NCBI RefSeq assembly: GCF_001278055.1
Contig: NZ_CP010802.1
Coordinates: forward strand, 3,472,001 to 3,536,000
DNA from: Desulfuromonas soudanensis
GTDB lineage: Bacteria; Desulfobacterota; Desulfuromonadia; Desulfuromonadales; WTL
Length of the DNA: 64,000 nucleotides
Direction: 5' to 3'
Shown here: in pieces, positions 22,214 to 33,129 of the stretch
Layout: each line of letters starts with the position of its first letter
Position numbering within the stretch: the first letter of the stretch is position 1
Notes under the pieces: model-generated
Seen by the model: the letters and a program-made list of their open reading frames with translations, nothing else
The model's database searches: none
What the model was told of the DNA's origin: nothing
Made by a program: the position numbers and the translations under genes

Positions 22214-23242
22214 CTAGAAGGAGTTCAACCGGCGAATGAAGGCCTTGAGCAGTCCGTAACTGAAGTGGTTGAATTCGAAGACCAGCCGGGGGAGGTGGAG
22301 GAGGTCGGGCTGGTCCTTCTCCTCGGGGAGAGCCGCAGAAAAGACCGGGACGCTGCCGGCTCGGATGATCTCGCTGAATTCTCTGGTGAGGGTATCGAGG
22401 TGCGACTGTTCGAGGGTCTTGTTGAGGCGGATGACCAGGATGTCGCCGACAAAACGACTCGAATGGTAGACCCGGTAGAATTCGTCGATGATCTCCGCCG
22501 CCTCGATGGGATCGCGGGTAATGGTGAAGAGGCTGAAATCCTCGCCGGAGATCAATCCCCGCTTGAGAAGGGTCTTCTTGATGAACTGCAGCCAGTTCTC
22601 CCAATAATCCCCCTCGTCCGAATCGATGAGGACCAGGGGGATCGGCGGATTCTTGCCGGTCTGCATCAGGGTGAGGGCTTCCATGGCTTCGTCGAGAGTG
22701 CCGAACCCCCCGGGGAAGAGAGCGACCGCATTGGCCTCCTTGAGAAAGGCGACCTTGCGATTGAAGAAGTACTTGTAGGTGATGACGTTCTTGCTCTGGC
22801 TCATCACCGGATTGGTTTCCTGCTCGAAGGGGAGACGGATGTTCACGGCAAAGGAGTTGTCGGCTCCCGCCCCCTCGTTGCCGGCCTGCATGATTCCGCC
22901 GCCGCCGCCGGTGATGACCATGTACCCCCGGTCGGCGAGTTCCCGGGCGAAGACGAGGCATTTCTGATAGATCGCCTCGGACGGGGCGGTGCGCGCCGAG
23001 CCGAAGATGGTCACCTTCTTGCGATTCCGGAAGGGGCCGAAGACCTTGTTGGTGTAGCGCATCTCCTTCATGGTGGTGCGCATCAGCTTGAGGTCGGCCA
23101 GATAGTCGGACTCATGGCCGGCCTTCAGGGCGCTGATGATCATCTCCCGGACGATCCCGGGATGGGCAATGCCGACCTTGGCGATGAGCTCGTCGATCAG
23201 CGGATCGACTTCGTTGTTGGTGCGGGTGAAATGCAGTTCCAT
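22214..23242 (-). CDS. LOG family (lysine-decarboxylase-like) protein
   Basis: 342 aa. The Rossmann-type core (~80-260) carries the LOG family signature PGGFGTLDE and the phosphate-binding glycine run GGGGGIMQAGNEGA. Characterised LOG proteins release cytokinin-type bases from nucleotide monophosphates. The longer bacterial forms with N- and C-terminal extensions like this one have no assigned substrate. The N-terminal ~75 and C-terminal ~80 residues are extra. Confidence 0.85.
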   Translation of the reverse strand: MELHFTRTNNEVDPLIDELIAKVGIAHPGIVREMIISALKAGHESDYLADLKLMRTTMKEMRYTNKVFGPFRNRKKVTIFGSARTAPSEAIYQKCLVFARELADRGYMVITGGGGGIMQAGNEGAGADNSFAVNIRLPFEQETNPVMSQSKNVITYKYFFNRKVAFLKEANAVALFPGGFGTLDEAMEALTLMQTGKNPPIPLVLIDSDEGDYWENWLQFIKKTLLKRGLISGEDFSLFTITRDPIEAAEIIDEFYRVYHSSRFVGDILVIRLNKTLEQSHLDTLTREFSEIIRAGSVPVFSAALPEEKDQPDLLHLPRLVFEFNHFSYGLLKAFIRRLNSF

Positions 23243-23302
23243 CGAAGGAGGTCTCCTTGCCAGTGGGATGGGGTCCGGAAGAATCGAAGGGAGCAGGGGG
23301 CT

Positions 23303-23848
23303 TCAGCACCTGCCGAGCAGGGGTCGGTCGCCGAGGGCCGGGCCACGGTTGAGGAGGCCGCCCGGACTCGAGCCGGCATAGCGGCCGTCGAAGACCTGGT
23401 AACGGGACCGGAGTTCCTTCTCCAATGCCAGGTACAGGGTCCTGTCCCCGGCCGACAGCCCCTGCAGGGTCGGCTCGCAAAAAAACGTGATGCAGATAAA
23501 GGGGCGGCGGGGCGGCGGCAGAAGGCAGCTCTGCCGGTGCAGAAAAGGGCAGGAAGAGGAGAAATCGGGCTCGGGCGGTCGTCCCCCCTCCAGCAGATAG
23601 GGGAGGATGTTGACCAGGGTCGGATAGTATTTGCCCCGATCGCAACAGGCGCCGCCGCAGCTGCGGCAATGGCTTTTTCCCCCTCCTTTTTCGAACAGGA
23701 CGTGAATCGCCTCCTGGATCCTGGCGATTTCGGCAAGTCCTTCCTCCATCCAGGCGCGCTCGGCGGCGGAAACCCCCCTTAGCTCCTGCACGAGGGCGCC
23801 GACAAGCTGTCGCCACAGCCGCTGATCGTTTACCTTTTCTTTGTTCAA
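23303..23848 (-). CDS. YkgJ-like cysteine-cluster protein
   Basis: About 181 aa from a TTG start at 23848 (MNKEKVNDQRLW). No ATG or GTG in frame fits, and longer versions run into RNase P RNA. Residues ~60-140 hold CRSCGGACCDRG, CPFL and further cysteines near CITFFCEP. This pattern is like the CxxCGxCC metal-binding UPF0153/YkgJ group. An AAGGG lies upstream of the TTG. The function is unknown; a metal or Fe-S centre is inferred from the cysteines. It lies directly downstream of rnpB. Confidence 0.65.
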   Translation of the reverse strand: MNKEKVNDQRLWRQLVGALVQELRGVSAAERAWMEEGLAEIARIQEAIHVLFEKGGGKSHCRSCGGACCDRGKYYPTLVNILPYLLEGGRPPEPDFSSSCPFLHRQSCLLPPPRRPFICITFFCEPTLQGLSAGDRTLYLALEKELRSRYQVFDGRYAGSSPGGLLNRGPALGDRPLLGRC

Positions 23849-23910
23849 GACACCCTTGCTTCCACGGAAACGAAGCGGCACAGCCGGGAGCCGGCTGCAC
23901 CGCAGCAAAA

Positions 23911-24326
23911 AAAAACGCAGATGGCCAAAGAAGGCCGTAAGCCGGGTTCTGTTCCCCGCCGAAGTTACCCGCGGCGGGGCGATGACCATTCCTCTAGGAC
24001 CGCCGTTGCCGACGGCCTCAAGCAGCACACCCAGGAGCCTCGGACGGGCCGCCCTCAAACGCTCCTCTATTCGGCCTTGCTCCGGATGGGGTTTACCGAG
24101 CTTCCGACGTCGCCGCCGGAACTGGTGAGCTCTTACCTCACCCTTTCACCCTTACCCGCTTGAAGCGGGCGGTCTTCTCTCTGTGGCACTTTCCCTGGGG
24201 TCGCCCCCGGTCCCCGTTAGGGACCATCCTGCCCTGTGGAGCCCGGACTTTCCTCCCGTCCCCCACAGATGCCGCGAGCGGCAAAGGGGGGACCGGCGGC
24301 CATCTGTCCTTCTTTGACCATCTGCG
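23911..24326 (-). ncRNA. rnpB: RNase P RNA (bacterial type A)
   Basis: On the minus strand the universal rnpB core GAGGAAAGTCCGGGCTC occurs near the 5' end (complement of ~24239-24257). The 3' CAGAACCCGGCTTA is the complement of ~23937-23952. The ends pair as a 17-nt P1 helix (24308-24324 with 23918-23934, two mismatches or wobbles). P1 is followed on the transcript by a run of nine U (23907-23915), so it can double as the terminator. The RNA processes tRNA 5' ends. It lies between the zinc-ribbon and YkgJ-like genes, all on the minus strand. Confidence 0.96.
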
Positions 24327-24332
24327 TTCGAC

Positions 24333-24361
24333 ACTATGCTACATTTTGCCGGCAAAGGCAA
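24333..24361 (-). promoter_or_regulatory. Promoter of rnpB
   Basis: On the minus strand TTGCCT (24356-24361), a 17-bp spacer and CATAGT (24333-24338) place the transcript start just before P1. Confidence 0.65.
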
Positions 24362-24417
24362 TTCCCCTGAGGTCAGCTCCCCCGGACAGCAACTCCCCGA
24401 ACGGATTCGAGGGGCTC

Positions 24418-25128
24418 CTAGCACTCCCCGTTGACGAAGAGGAGTCGGTTGCAGTGGGGGCAGCTCTGGACTTCCTTGAACTGGAAGAGGCTGTTGAAGA
24501 GCTGGGGGGGGAGATGCATGTTGCAGCCGAGACACGTCTCGTTGCTGGCTTCGACCACCGCCACGCCGTCGCGGCGATCGAGAAGGAGTTGGTAGCGCTT
24601 GCGCAGCGGCACCGGAAGTTTTCCGAGGAGCTCGTTGCGGGCGCCATCCTTTTTGGCCAGGGAGAGGTCGAATCCGGACAGGGCCTTTTCCAGCTCGCTG
24701 CGGCGGGCGTTGACCTTCTCCTCGATGGCGGCCATCTCGGTCTCCTTCTCTTCGAGTTCCCGAGCCAGGGCGGCGATCTCCCCGTCCTTGGCCTGGATCT
24801 TTTCGTTCAGATCCTTGTTGAGCTTTTTGGCGGTATCGATCTCCTTGAGCACCGCCACGTACTCCTTCTGGGTCTTGATGCTCGGGAGACGCCCTTCGGC
24901 TTTGGCGACGTTGTCCTTCTCCTGCACTAACGCCAGGGAGATTTCCTGACGCTGCTGCTTGAGGAGATCGATGCTGGTCGAAAGGGCATCCACCATGGCC
25001 CGGACCCGGTCCAGGTCGGCACCGAGAACGGCCTGCTCCTGGTCGAGTTTCTGGCGGTTCTGGCGAATCCCTTTCAGGTCCTGATCGAGCTGCTGCAGTT
25101 CCTTGAGCACTTGCATCTGTTCTTGCAC
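24418..25128 (-). CDS. Coiled-coil zinc-ribbon protein (C4-type, DUF164-like)
   Basis: 236 aa. Residues ~1-175 are a long charged coiled-coil hairpin (LKELQQLDQDLKGIRQNRQK onward). The C-terminus is a four-cysteine zinc ribbon with CLGCNMHLP and SCPHCNRLLF, matching the zf-RING_7/CT398-like family. Such proteins are often next to Nif3-like genes, as here (73 bp downstream of it). Possibly an RNA- or nucleic-acid-associated protein; the function is not established. Confidence 0.85.
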   Translation of the reverse strand: MQEQMQVLKELQQLDQDLKGIRQNRQKLDQEQAVLGADLDRVRAMVDALSTSIDLLKQQRQEISLALVQEKDNVAKAEGRLPSIKTQKEYVAVLKEIDTAKKLNKDLNEKIQAKDGEIAALARELEEKETEMAAIEEKVNARRSELEKALSGFDLSLAKKDGARNELLGKLPVPLRKRYQLLLDRRDGVAVVEASNETCLGCNMHLPPQLFNSLFQFKEVQSCPHCNRLLFVNGEC

Positions 25129-25201
25129 GGTTTTGCCTCCCGTCTATGTCCTCAGCCTGACCGGGCGCCCCTGTTGGCCCCCGGAAACGACGAAAGGGGA
25201 G

Positions 25202-26329
25202 TCAGATCGCGACAAACGGATCCTTCTCCCCTTCCAGCTCTATGAATTCTATTTTCAATCCCCGTTCCTTTGCGCCCTGGCGAAGCGTCCGGGCCAGTTC
25301 GGGGACCATGAGATGCTCGGTAGCGAAGTGCCCGGCATCGATCAGGGCGATCCCCTGACTTTCGGCGGCGCGGGCCTCGTGGTATTTGACATCGCCGGTG
25401 ACCAGAACGTCGGCCCCCTGGCGCAGCGCTTCGCCGAGAAGGGAGGCTCCGCTCCCTCCGCAGACCGCCACCCTGGAGACCTTGCCGGCCGTCTCGCCGG
25501 CGATGCGCACCCCAGTCGCCCCGAGGGCTTCCTTGACCCGAAGAGCAAAGGCCCCGAGGGTGGTCGCCTCGGCCAGACGCCCGATCCGACCGAGACCGAC
25601 GTCGCTGCGACGATTGGCCAGCGGTACGAGGTCGTAGGCCACCTCCTCGTAGGGATGAGCCTTGGCCATGCGTTCCACCACCCGGGTCAACCGGTCCCGG
25701 GGGAGCACCGTTTCGAGGCGGACTTCCCGCACTTCCTCGGAGCTGCCGACGGCGCCGATGAAGGGGGTCGCACCGGCGCCGGGGCGGAAGGTCCCGGTTC
25801 CAACGGTGCGGAAGGCGCAGCGGTCGTAGCGGCCGATCCGGCCGGCCCCGCCGCGGAAGAGCGCCTCGGCCACCGCCTCTTCGTAGCCGGCCGGAACAAA
25901 GACCGTCAATTTGAGGAGATCGGCGGCACCGGGAGCCAGAACCGCAGCGTCGACAAGGCCGAGGCGCTGCGCCAGCCAGTCGCTGAGGCCGTCCCGGCCG
26001 CGGTCGAGGTTGGTGTGAGCACAGAGGATGGCGATATCGTTTTTCACCGCAGAAAAAAGAACCCGGCCCGTTTCGTCGGCCGGGACCAGGGTGTGCAGAG
26101 GGCGAAAGAGGAGGGGGTGATGGGTCAGAAGGGCCTGGGCGTTGGAGCGACGGGCCTCGGCCAGAGCCGCTTCGCCGGGGTCGAGAGCGACCAGAACCCG
26201 GCTGACGGCGGCGGCGGGGTCACCCACCTGCAATCCCACATTGTCCCATTCTTCGGCCAGAGCCGGGGGATAGAGCGAATGAACGAGACCAATGAGTTCC
26301 TGAATGCGGACGATGCGTTCCTTCTTCAT
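25202..26329 (-). CDS. Nif3-like dinuclear metal centre protein (GTP cyclohydrolase I type 2 family)
   Basis: 375 aa, the long form with an inserted PII-like domain (~130-235, KLTVFVPAGYEEAVAEALF). Metal-ligand motifs are LLTHHPLLFRP and CAHTNLDRG in the N-terminal half, with GDVKYHEARAAE and IDAGHFATEHLMVP in the C-terminal half. The start ATG was chosen for the family opening (IQELIGLVHSLYPPALAEEW). Its biochemical role is unsettled. A strong terminator separates it from the upstream tRNA gene. Confidence 0.9.
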   Translation of the reverse strand: MKKERIVRIQELIGLVHSLYPPALAEEWDNVGLQVGDPAAAVSRVLVALDPGEAALAEARRSNAQALLTHHPLLFRPLHTLVPADETGRVLFSAVKNDIAILCAHTNLDRGRDGLSDWLAQRLGLVDAAVLAPGAADLLKLTVFVPAGYEEAVAEALFRGGAGRIGRYDRCAFRTVGTGTFRPGAGATPFIGAVGSSEEVREVRLETVLPRDRLTRVVERMAKAHPYEEVAYDLVPLANRRSDVGLGRIGRLAEATTLGAFALRVKEALGATGVRIAGETAGKVSRVAVCGGSGASLLGEALRQGADVLVTGDVKYHEARAAESQGIALIDAGHFATEHLMVPELARTLRQGAKERGLKIEFIELEGEKDPFVAI

Positions 26330-26340
26330 GTTCCGGCAGG

Positions 26341-26380
26341 GGAAAAAAGAAGAGTGCAACCGCTGGGCGTTGCACTCTTC
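26341..26380 (-). terminator. Intrinsic terminator of the tRNA transcript
   Basis: A perfect 12-bp stem (26349-26360 with 26369-26380) and an 8-nt loop. On the minus strand it is followed by a run of six T (26343-26348). It lies between the tRNA and the Nif3-like gene. Confidence 0.88.
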
Positions 26381-26436
26381 AAAAGCTATAAGAATGTCTA
26401 TCGGTCTATGAGCACGTGACTCATCTTTTCCTTGGG

Positions 26437-26512
26437 TGGTGGGCCCACCAGGGGTCGAACCTGGGACCAACCGGTTATGAGCCGGTGGCTCTACCAACTG
26501 AGCTATAGGCCC
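26437..26512 (-). tRNA. tRNA with CAU anticodon, probably tRNA-Ile2
   Basis: 76 nt including encoded CCA. The acceptor stem GGGCCTA pairs with TGGGCCC. The anticodon loop is CTCATAA, giving CAU. The GGxCCTxTAGCTCAG 5' half and CTCATAA loop resemble isoleucine tRNAs whose C34 becomes lysidine, rather than elongator or initiator tRNA-Met, but the choice needs a TilS-identity check. It follows rpoD on the same strand with its own promoter. Confidence 0.93.
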
Positions 26513-26526
26513 GAAAACGAAGCTGT

Positions 26527-26555
26527 AGGTTAAGCTTTTCCCTGAGGGGTGTCAA
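26527..26555 (-). promoter_or_regulatory. Promoter of the CAU tRNA gene
   Basis: On the minus strand TTGACA (26550-26555), a 17-bp spacer and TAACCT (26527-26532). The tRNA starts at 26512. Confidence 0.6.
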
Positions 26556-26578
26556 GGGCTTTTCTGCGGCGTTTCGCT

Positions 26579-28336
<1,758 letters not shown>

Positions 28337-28397
28337 GCCTTCGATTCTCCTCTCGACTCCCGGCCCTCGTCCGGGAGTGAATTCCTCTATGCCGAAA

Positions 28398-30212
28398 TTA
28401 CTTTTTCAGTTTACGCTTGAGTTCGACGAGTTCGGCCTGGCAGGCGGTGCGCCCCTGAAGGTCCCCGGCCGCCTCGGCCGCCGCCAGGATCGCCGGAAGC
28501 TCGCGGATGCGCCGACGGATCCGCTCCAGGGCGGCCGCCTGACGGCACCCTTCGAAGATGGCCGCCGGGTCGTCGGCAAAGGCTTTTTCATCCTTTATAA
28601 GGATACCCGACAAAATCGCTTTTTGTTCCTCGCCGAGGGAATCGAGCAGAATCGTCTCGCTGAGGGAACCGTCCTCTCCGGAGAGGGCCAGGATCCCCTC
28701 GGCGATGGCCCGCCGGTCGTCGTCGGAAAAGAGGAGCTCGGGCCCCTCTTCGGCGACCCGGGCGCGGATCGTCGGGTCGGAAAGCATCATCACCAGAAGC
28801 CATTCCTGCGTCTTGATATCCCGCGTCGGCCCCTCCCGGCGGTGGCGCGGGGGGGCGACGGCGGTCTGGGGCCGGGGCGCCTGGGGAGCTCTCTCGAGCA
28901 CCGGCCGGTTGGCGGGGCCCCCCTTTTCGGCCTGGCGCCGGATTAGATCCTCGGCAATGCCGGTGCGCGCCGCCAGCGCGCGAAGATAGAGGCTGCGTTC
29001 GATCTCGCCGGGGATAAGGCGCAACCGGGCGAGAATCTCGTCGACGGCCCGGGTCGTCCCCTCGATGCTGGCGCCGTGCTCGGCAAGGACGGTCTCCATG
29101 TAGACCTCGAGAACCGGGCGCGCCGCTTCCAGGCGCCGGGAGAAGTCGTCGACGCCGTGAAGGCGCAGGAACGAATCGGGGTCTTCGCCGGGCTCCAGGG
29201 CCACCACCGACGCCGGAATCCCTTCGGCAAGGAGAACCTCCATGGCGCGAAAGGTCGCCTTGCGCCCGGCGCTGTCCTGATCGAAAAGGAGAAGGAGGCG
29301 CTCGGCGTAGCGTTTCAGGAGCCGGGCGTGCTCCACCGTCAGGGCGGTGCCGCAGGTGGCGACGGCATTGGTGAAACCGGCGCGGTACAGAGCCATCTGG
29401 TCGAAATACCCCTCGACCACGATCCCTTCCCGGCGCTGCCGCATCCCCTCCCGGGCCTCGCAGAGGCCGAAGAGAACCCGCCCCTTGTGATAGATCGGGG
29501 ACTCGGGGGAGTTCATGTATTTCGGCAGCGAATCGTCCAGCACCCGGCCGCCGAAGGCCGTCACCCGACCGGCGAGGTCGAGGATCGGAAAGAGCAGGCG
29601 TTTCCGGAAGAGATCGTAGTCGGATCGCCCTTCCTTGCCGGGGCGGATGAGCCCCAACTGGCGCCCGAGGGCCGGATCGAACCCCTTGGCGGCCAGATGG
29701 CCGGCCAGCGCCTCCCAGCGCTCGGGGGCAAACCCGAGACGGAACCTTCGGGCGATCTCCCCATCGTAGCCGCGATCGCGGAGATAGCGCCGCGCCGCTC
29801 CTCCTTCGGGGGACTCGAGAAGAATCTGGTGATAGAAGTCGCAGGCCACCTCGTTGATGCGCGCCAGACGATCGGCTTCGACGCGCCTCTCTTCTTCCTC
29901 GGGAGAGACGGCCTCCTCGGCGATCTCGATCCCGACCCGTTCGCCGAGCTGCCGGGCCGCCTCCGGAAAGGAGAGCCCCTCCATTTTCATGACGAAGGAG
30001 AAGACGTTCCCCCCGACGCCGCAGCCGAAGCAGTGAAAGATCTGCCGCGGCGCGTTGACGTTGAAGGACGGGGTCTTCTCGCCGTGAAAGGGGCAGAGCC
30101 CCAGGTGGTTGGCCCCGGACCGTTTGAGGGGGAGGTAGGAGGAGATGACCTCGACGATGTCGGTGCGCTCCCGGATGTCCTGAATTTTTTCTTCCGGTAT
30201 CCGTCCTCGCAT
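28398..30212 (-). CDS. dnaG: DNA primase
   Basis: 604 aa. The N-terminal CHC2 zinc finger is intact ([11 protein letters not shown] then [10 protein letters not shown]). The TOPRIM core follows ([27 protein letters not shown]). The C-terminal ~150 residues form the helicase-binding region. Synthesises RNA primers at the replication fork. The start overlaps the mutS2 stop by 1 bp (TAATG), so translation is coupled. Confidence 0.98.
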   Translation of the reverse strand: MRGRIPEEKIQDIRERTDIVEVISSYLPLKRSGANHLGLCPFHGEKTPSFNVNAPRQIFHCFGCGVGGNVFSFVMKMEGLSFPEAARQLGERVGIEIAEEAVSPEEEERRVEADRLARINEVACDFYHQILLESPEGGAARRYLRDRGYDGEIARRFRLGFAPERWEALAGHLAAKGFDPALGRQLGLIRPGKEGRSDYDLFRKRLLFPILDLAGRVTAFGGRVLDDSLPKYMNSPESPIYHKGRVLFGLCEAREGMRQRREGIVVEGYFDQMALYRAGFTNAVATCGTALTVEHARLLKRYAERLLLLFDQDSAGRKATFRAMEVLLAEGIPASVVALEPGEDPDSFLRLHGVDDFSRRLEAARPVLEVYMETVLAEHGASIEGTTRAVDEILARLRLIPGEIERSLYLRALAARTGIAEDLIRRQAEKGGPANRPVLERAPQAPRPQTAVAPPRHRREGPTRDIKTQEWLLVMMLSDPTIRARVAEEGPELLFSDDDRRAIAEGILALSGEDGSLSETILLDSLGEEQKAILSGILIKDEKAFADDPAAIFEGCRQAAALERIRRRIRELPAILAAAEAAGDLQGRTACQAELVELKRKLKK

Positions 30213-32578
30213 TATTCTCTCAACTCGACGATGGTTACGTTGTCTCCCCCCCGGGACAGGTCGGCGCCATGATAGGCGCTGACCTCGCGGTGCCGGGCCA
30301 GAAACTCCCGGACCGCCCGGCGCAGGATTCCTTCGCCGGCGCCATGGACCACCTCCACCTCGCGGATCCCGTGAAGGAGGGCGTCGTCGAGAAAGCGGTC
30401 GAGGTCGGGAAGGGCCCCGTCGACGCGCCGACCGACCAGCATCAGCCGCGGCTGAAATCCCTCCCGCTCGACGGAGCTGCGCACTCCGCCCCGGCCGCGG
30501 CTCGATTTGGCAAAGCGCCGGGGAGCGTACTGCTCCAGGGCCGACAGGGGCTGGCGCAGCTTCTTGCCGTGCACCGTCAGTTCAACTTCGTCTCCGAGGA
30601 GCCGGACGACTTCCCCGTCGCTGCCGAGGACGGTGACCCGCAGGATTTCGCCGACGACGACTTCGGACGGCAGGCGTCCCTTGCGGAGGGGTTCGCTGCG
30701 CAGGTCGGTGAGGGTCCCCCGAACCTCCTGCAGCTCGCCGGCCAGGAGCGCCTGCTGCCGGGCATCGCTGCCGGCCTCCCGCGCCTGGCGCAGGAGGTGC
30801 CGGAGCCTGACCTCGGCTTCGGAAACGATCTGCTCGCCGCGGCGCCGGGCCTTGTCGAGAATGCCGCGCTTCTGCTCTTCGAGCTCGGCCAGAAGGAGGT
30901 GGCGGCGGTCGTGTTCGCTCTGGGCCCGGCGGAGGAGGAGGCGGGCCTCGGCCCGGTCCCCCTCCAGTTCGGCGCTGAGGCGATTGAGGCTTTCGATGAC
31001 CTCGAGCCCATCCCGCTCCCCCGGGGAGAGATACCCCTCGGCCCGCGCCAGAACTTCCTCGGGGAGCCCGAGCTGCCGCGCGATGGTGAAGGCGCTGCTG
31101 GCCCCGGGAATCCCGTAATGCAGGCGGTAGGTCGGTGCCAGCGTGACCTCGTCGAACTCGACGGCGGCGTTCTGCACCCCCTGCTGGAGATGGGCATACC
31201 CCTTGACGAGATTGAGATGGGTGGTCACCACGACCCGGGCGCCGCGCCCCCGCAGCGTGTCGAGAACCGCCAGGGCCAGGGCTCCCCCCTCCGCCGGATC
31301 GGTCCCGGTGCCGGCCTCGTCGAGGAGGACCAGGGATTCCCTGTCGGCTTCGGCGAGAATCCGCCGCATCCGGGTGATGTGGCCGGAAAAGGTCGAAAGA
31401 TTCGCCTCGATGCTCTGTTCGTCGCCGATATCGGCGAAGACCCGGCCGAAGAGATAAACCCGGCTCTCGGGGTGACAGGGGACGGGGAGTCCCGAGGCCA
31501 CCATCAGCGTCAGGAGCCCCGCCGTTTTCAGGGCCACGGTCTTGCCGCCGGTGTTCGGTCCGCTCACCACCAGGATATCGCAGTCGCTGCCGAGAAGAAG
31601 GTCGACGGGGACCGCCTCCCCCTCCCGACGGCTTCCGTCGGAGTTGAAGAGAAGGAGCGGATGGCGGGCCTCCCTGAGCTCGAGGAGCGGCTCGGAGGCC
31701 AGATGCGGCGCCGTGGCGCCGCTGGCCAGGGCAAAGCGTCCGGCGGCAGCGACAAAGTCGAGCCGGGCGAGAATCTGCTGATTGACGAGGAGCGCCGGCG
31801 TCTGGCGGCGCACCAGATCCGAGAGGCGGCGCAGAATCCGCTCCTCCTCCCGCTTTTCCTCGCGCAGATGGGTCTGCAATTGGTTGTTGGCTTCGAGAGC
31901 GGCCGCCGGTTCGACATAAAGGGTCTGGCCGCTCGCCGACTCGTCGTGCACGAACCCCTTGACCTGTCCGCGGCGATCGGCCCGCACCGGCAGGACGTAG
32001 CGCCCGCCGCGTTCGGTAATGATCCGTTCCTGAAAGACGCCGGAGAGGGTATCGGAGGCCAAAAGCCCTTCGAGAATCCGCTTGATGCGCCCCCGGGTCT
32101 GCAAAATTTCGCGGCGCATTTCGCCAAGTTCAAAGGAGGCGCCGTCGAGGATCTCTCCCCGGGGGCCGATGCTCTCGCGGATCCCCTGGCGCACCTCTGG
32201 CAGCGGGTCGAGAAGTTCGGCCTGCACCCCGAGGCGCGGCGCTTCCTGGCGGCCGGTAAAATACCGCCGGCAGTCCCTGGCCGCCTCGACGCTGGAAACG
32301 ACCTCGAGAAAGACGGCCGGGGCCAGCCAGGTCCCTTCGGCATGCAGCTCCCGCAGCGGCTGGCGCAGGTCCCGGCAGCCGGCGAGAGGGGGGCTCTTCT
32401 GACGCTCGAGAAGAGCCGTCATTTCGGTGACTTCGGCCAGGGAATCGGCCACCGCCTCCGGCGCCGAAAGGGGCCGCAGGGCAAGAGCCCGTTCCCGTCC
32501 GGGGTCGGTCACGGCAAACTGGGCAAGAAGCCCTGTCACCTTGTCATATTCGAGAACCCGCAGGGTCGCTTCGATCAT
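30212..32578 (-). CDS. mutS2: Endonuclease MutS2
   Basis: 788 aa. It has a core clamp domain, an ABC-type ATPase with Walker A SGPNTGGKTVALKT and Walker B VLLDEAGTGTDPAEGGA, a coiled-coil middle (~500-640), and a C-terminal Smr domain with VEVVHGAGEG. The Smr LDLR-type motif is replaced by LMLVGRRVDGAL, so nuclease activity may be altered. Family roles include suppression of recombination and ribosome-collision rescue. It lies in the cvpA-mutS2-dnaG-rpoD string. Confidence 0.95.
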   Translation of the reverse strand: MIEATLRVLEYDKVTGLLAQFAVTDPGRERALALRPLSAPEAVADSLAEVTEMTALLERQKSPPLAGCRDLRQPLRELHAEGTWLAPAVFLEVVSSVEAARDCRRYFTGRQEAPRLGVQAELLDPLPEVRQGIRESIGPRGEILDGASFELGEMRREILQTRGRIKRILEGLLASDTLSGVFQERIITERGGRYVLPVRADRRGQVKGFVHDESASGQTLYVEPAAALEANNQLQTHLREEKREEERILRRLSDLVRRQTPALLVNQQILARLDFVAAAGRFALASGATAPHLASEPLLELREARHPLLLFNSDGSRREGEAVPVDLLLGSDCDILVVSGPNTGGKTVALKTAGLLTLMVASGLPVPCHPESRVYLFGRVFADIGDEQSIEANLSTFSGHITRMRRILAEADRESLVLLDEAGTGTDPAEGGALALAVLDTLRGRGARVVVTTHLNLVKGYAHLQQGVQNAAVEFDEVTLAPTYRLHYGIPGASSAFTIARQLGLPEEVLARAEGYLSPGERDGLEVIESLNRLSAELEGDRAEARLLLRRAQSEHDRRHLLLAELEEQKRGILDKARRRGEQIVSEAEVRLRHLLRQAREAGSDARQQALLAGELQEVRGTLTDLRSEPLRKGRLPSEVVVGEILRVTVLGSDGEVVRLLGDEVELTVHGKKLRQPLSALEQYAPRRFAKSSRGRGGVRSSVEREGFQPRLMLVGRRVDGALPDLDRFLDDALLHGIREVEVVHGAGEGILRRAVREFLARHREVSAYHGADLSRGGDNVTIVELRE

Positions 32579-32611
32579 CGCTCTACCGTTTTGTTCACCT
32601 CCGGCGGCCGG

Positions 32612-33091
32612 CTAGCGCAGTCCGGCGGAGCCGCTGAACATCGTCGATCCGAGGCGGACGAAGGGGGGAGCCAGCTCCGACTCCTCCAGATAGGGTCGAA
32701 CCGTCTCCGGAAAAGGCCCCAGACTCACGGCGGTCAGGACCACGGTGAGGAGGAGCACCCCCTGGACCAGGCCGAAAAAACACCCGGCCATGCGGTTGAT
32801 CCCGCCGAGAAAGATCATCTTGACGAACCGCGACAGCAGGTAGCCGAGAAGGGAAAAGAACAGGACCGTGGTCAGAAAAAGGAGGAGAAATGCGGCGATG
32901 ACACAGAGACGGGCCGGCAGATTGAAGGCATCGGCCAGGCTCTGCGCCAGGGGGCCGTGAAAGGTGAAGGCCAGAAAACCGCCGACCGTCAAACCGAGGA
33001 GGGAACAGAGCTCCCGCAGGAGACCCCGCAACATCCCCTTGAGGACAAAGGCCCCGAGAATCACCAGAATGGCGATGTCCACTCCGCTCAT
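32612..33091 (-). CDS. cvpA: CvpA family membrane protein
   Basis: 159 aa with four hydrophobic segments. The family opening is VDIAILVILGAFVLKGMLRG, and INRMAGCFFGLVQGVLL is the conserved loop and helix. The start at 33091 was chosen for the AGGGG directly upstream and the family N-terminus. CvpA homologues are inner-membrane proteins linked to colicin V production or envelope stress. The gene commonly precedes mutS2, as it does here. Confidence 0.88.
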   Translation of the reverse strand: MSGVDIAILVILGAFVLKGMLRGLLRELCSLLGLTVGGFLAFTFHGPLAQSLADAFNLPARLCVIAAFLLLFLTTVLFFSLLGYLLSRFVKMIFLGGINRMAGCFFGLVQGVLLLTVVLTAVSLGPFPETVRPYLEESELAPPFVRLGSTMFSGSAGLR

Positions 33092-33129
33092 AACCCCTGC
33101 CCGGAACGGCAAAAAACCGCCCCCGCCAA

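Noticed and set aside
23841-24163. Open frames over the RNase P RNA gene
   Set aside because: The region is explained by rnpB on the minus strand.
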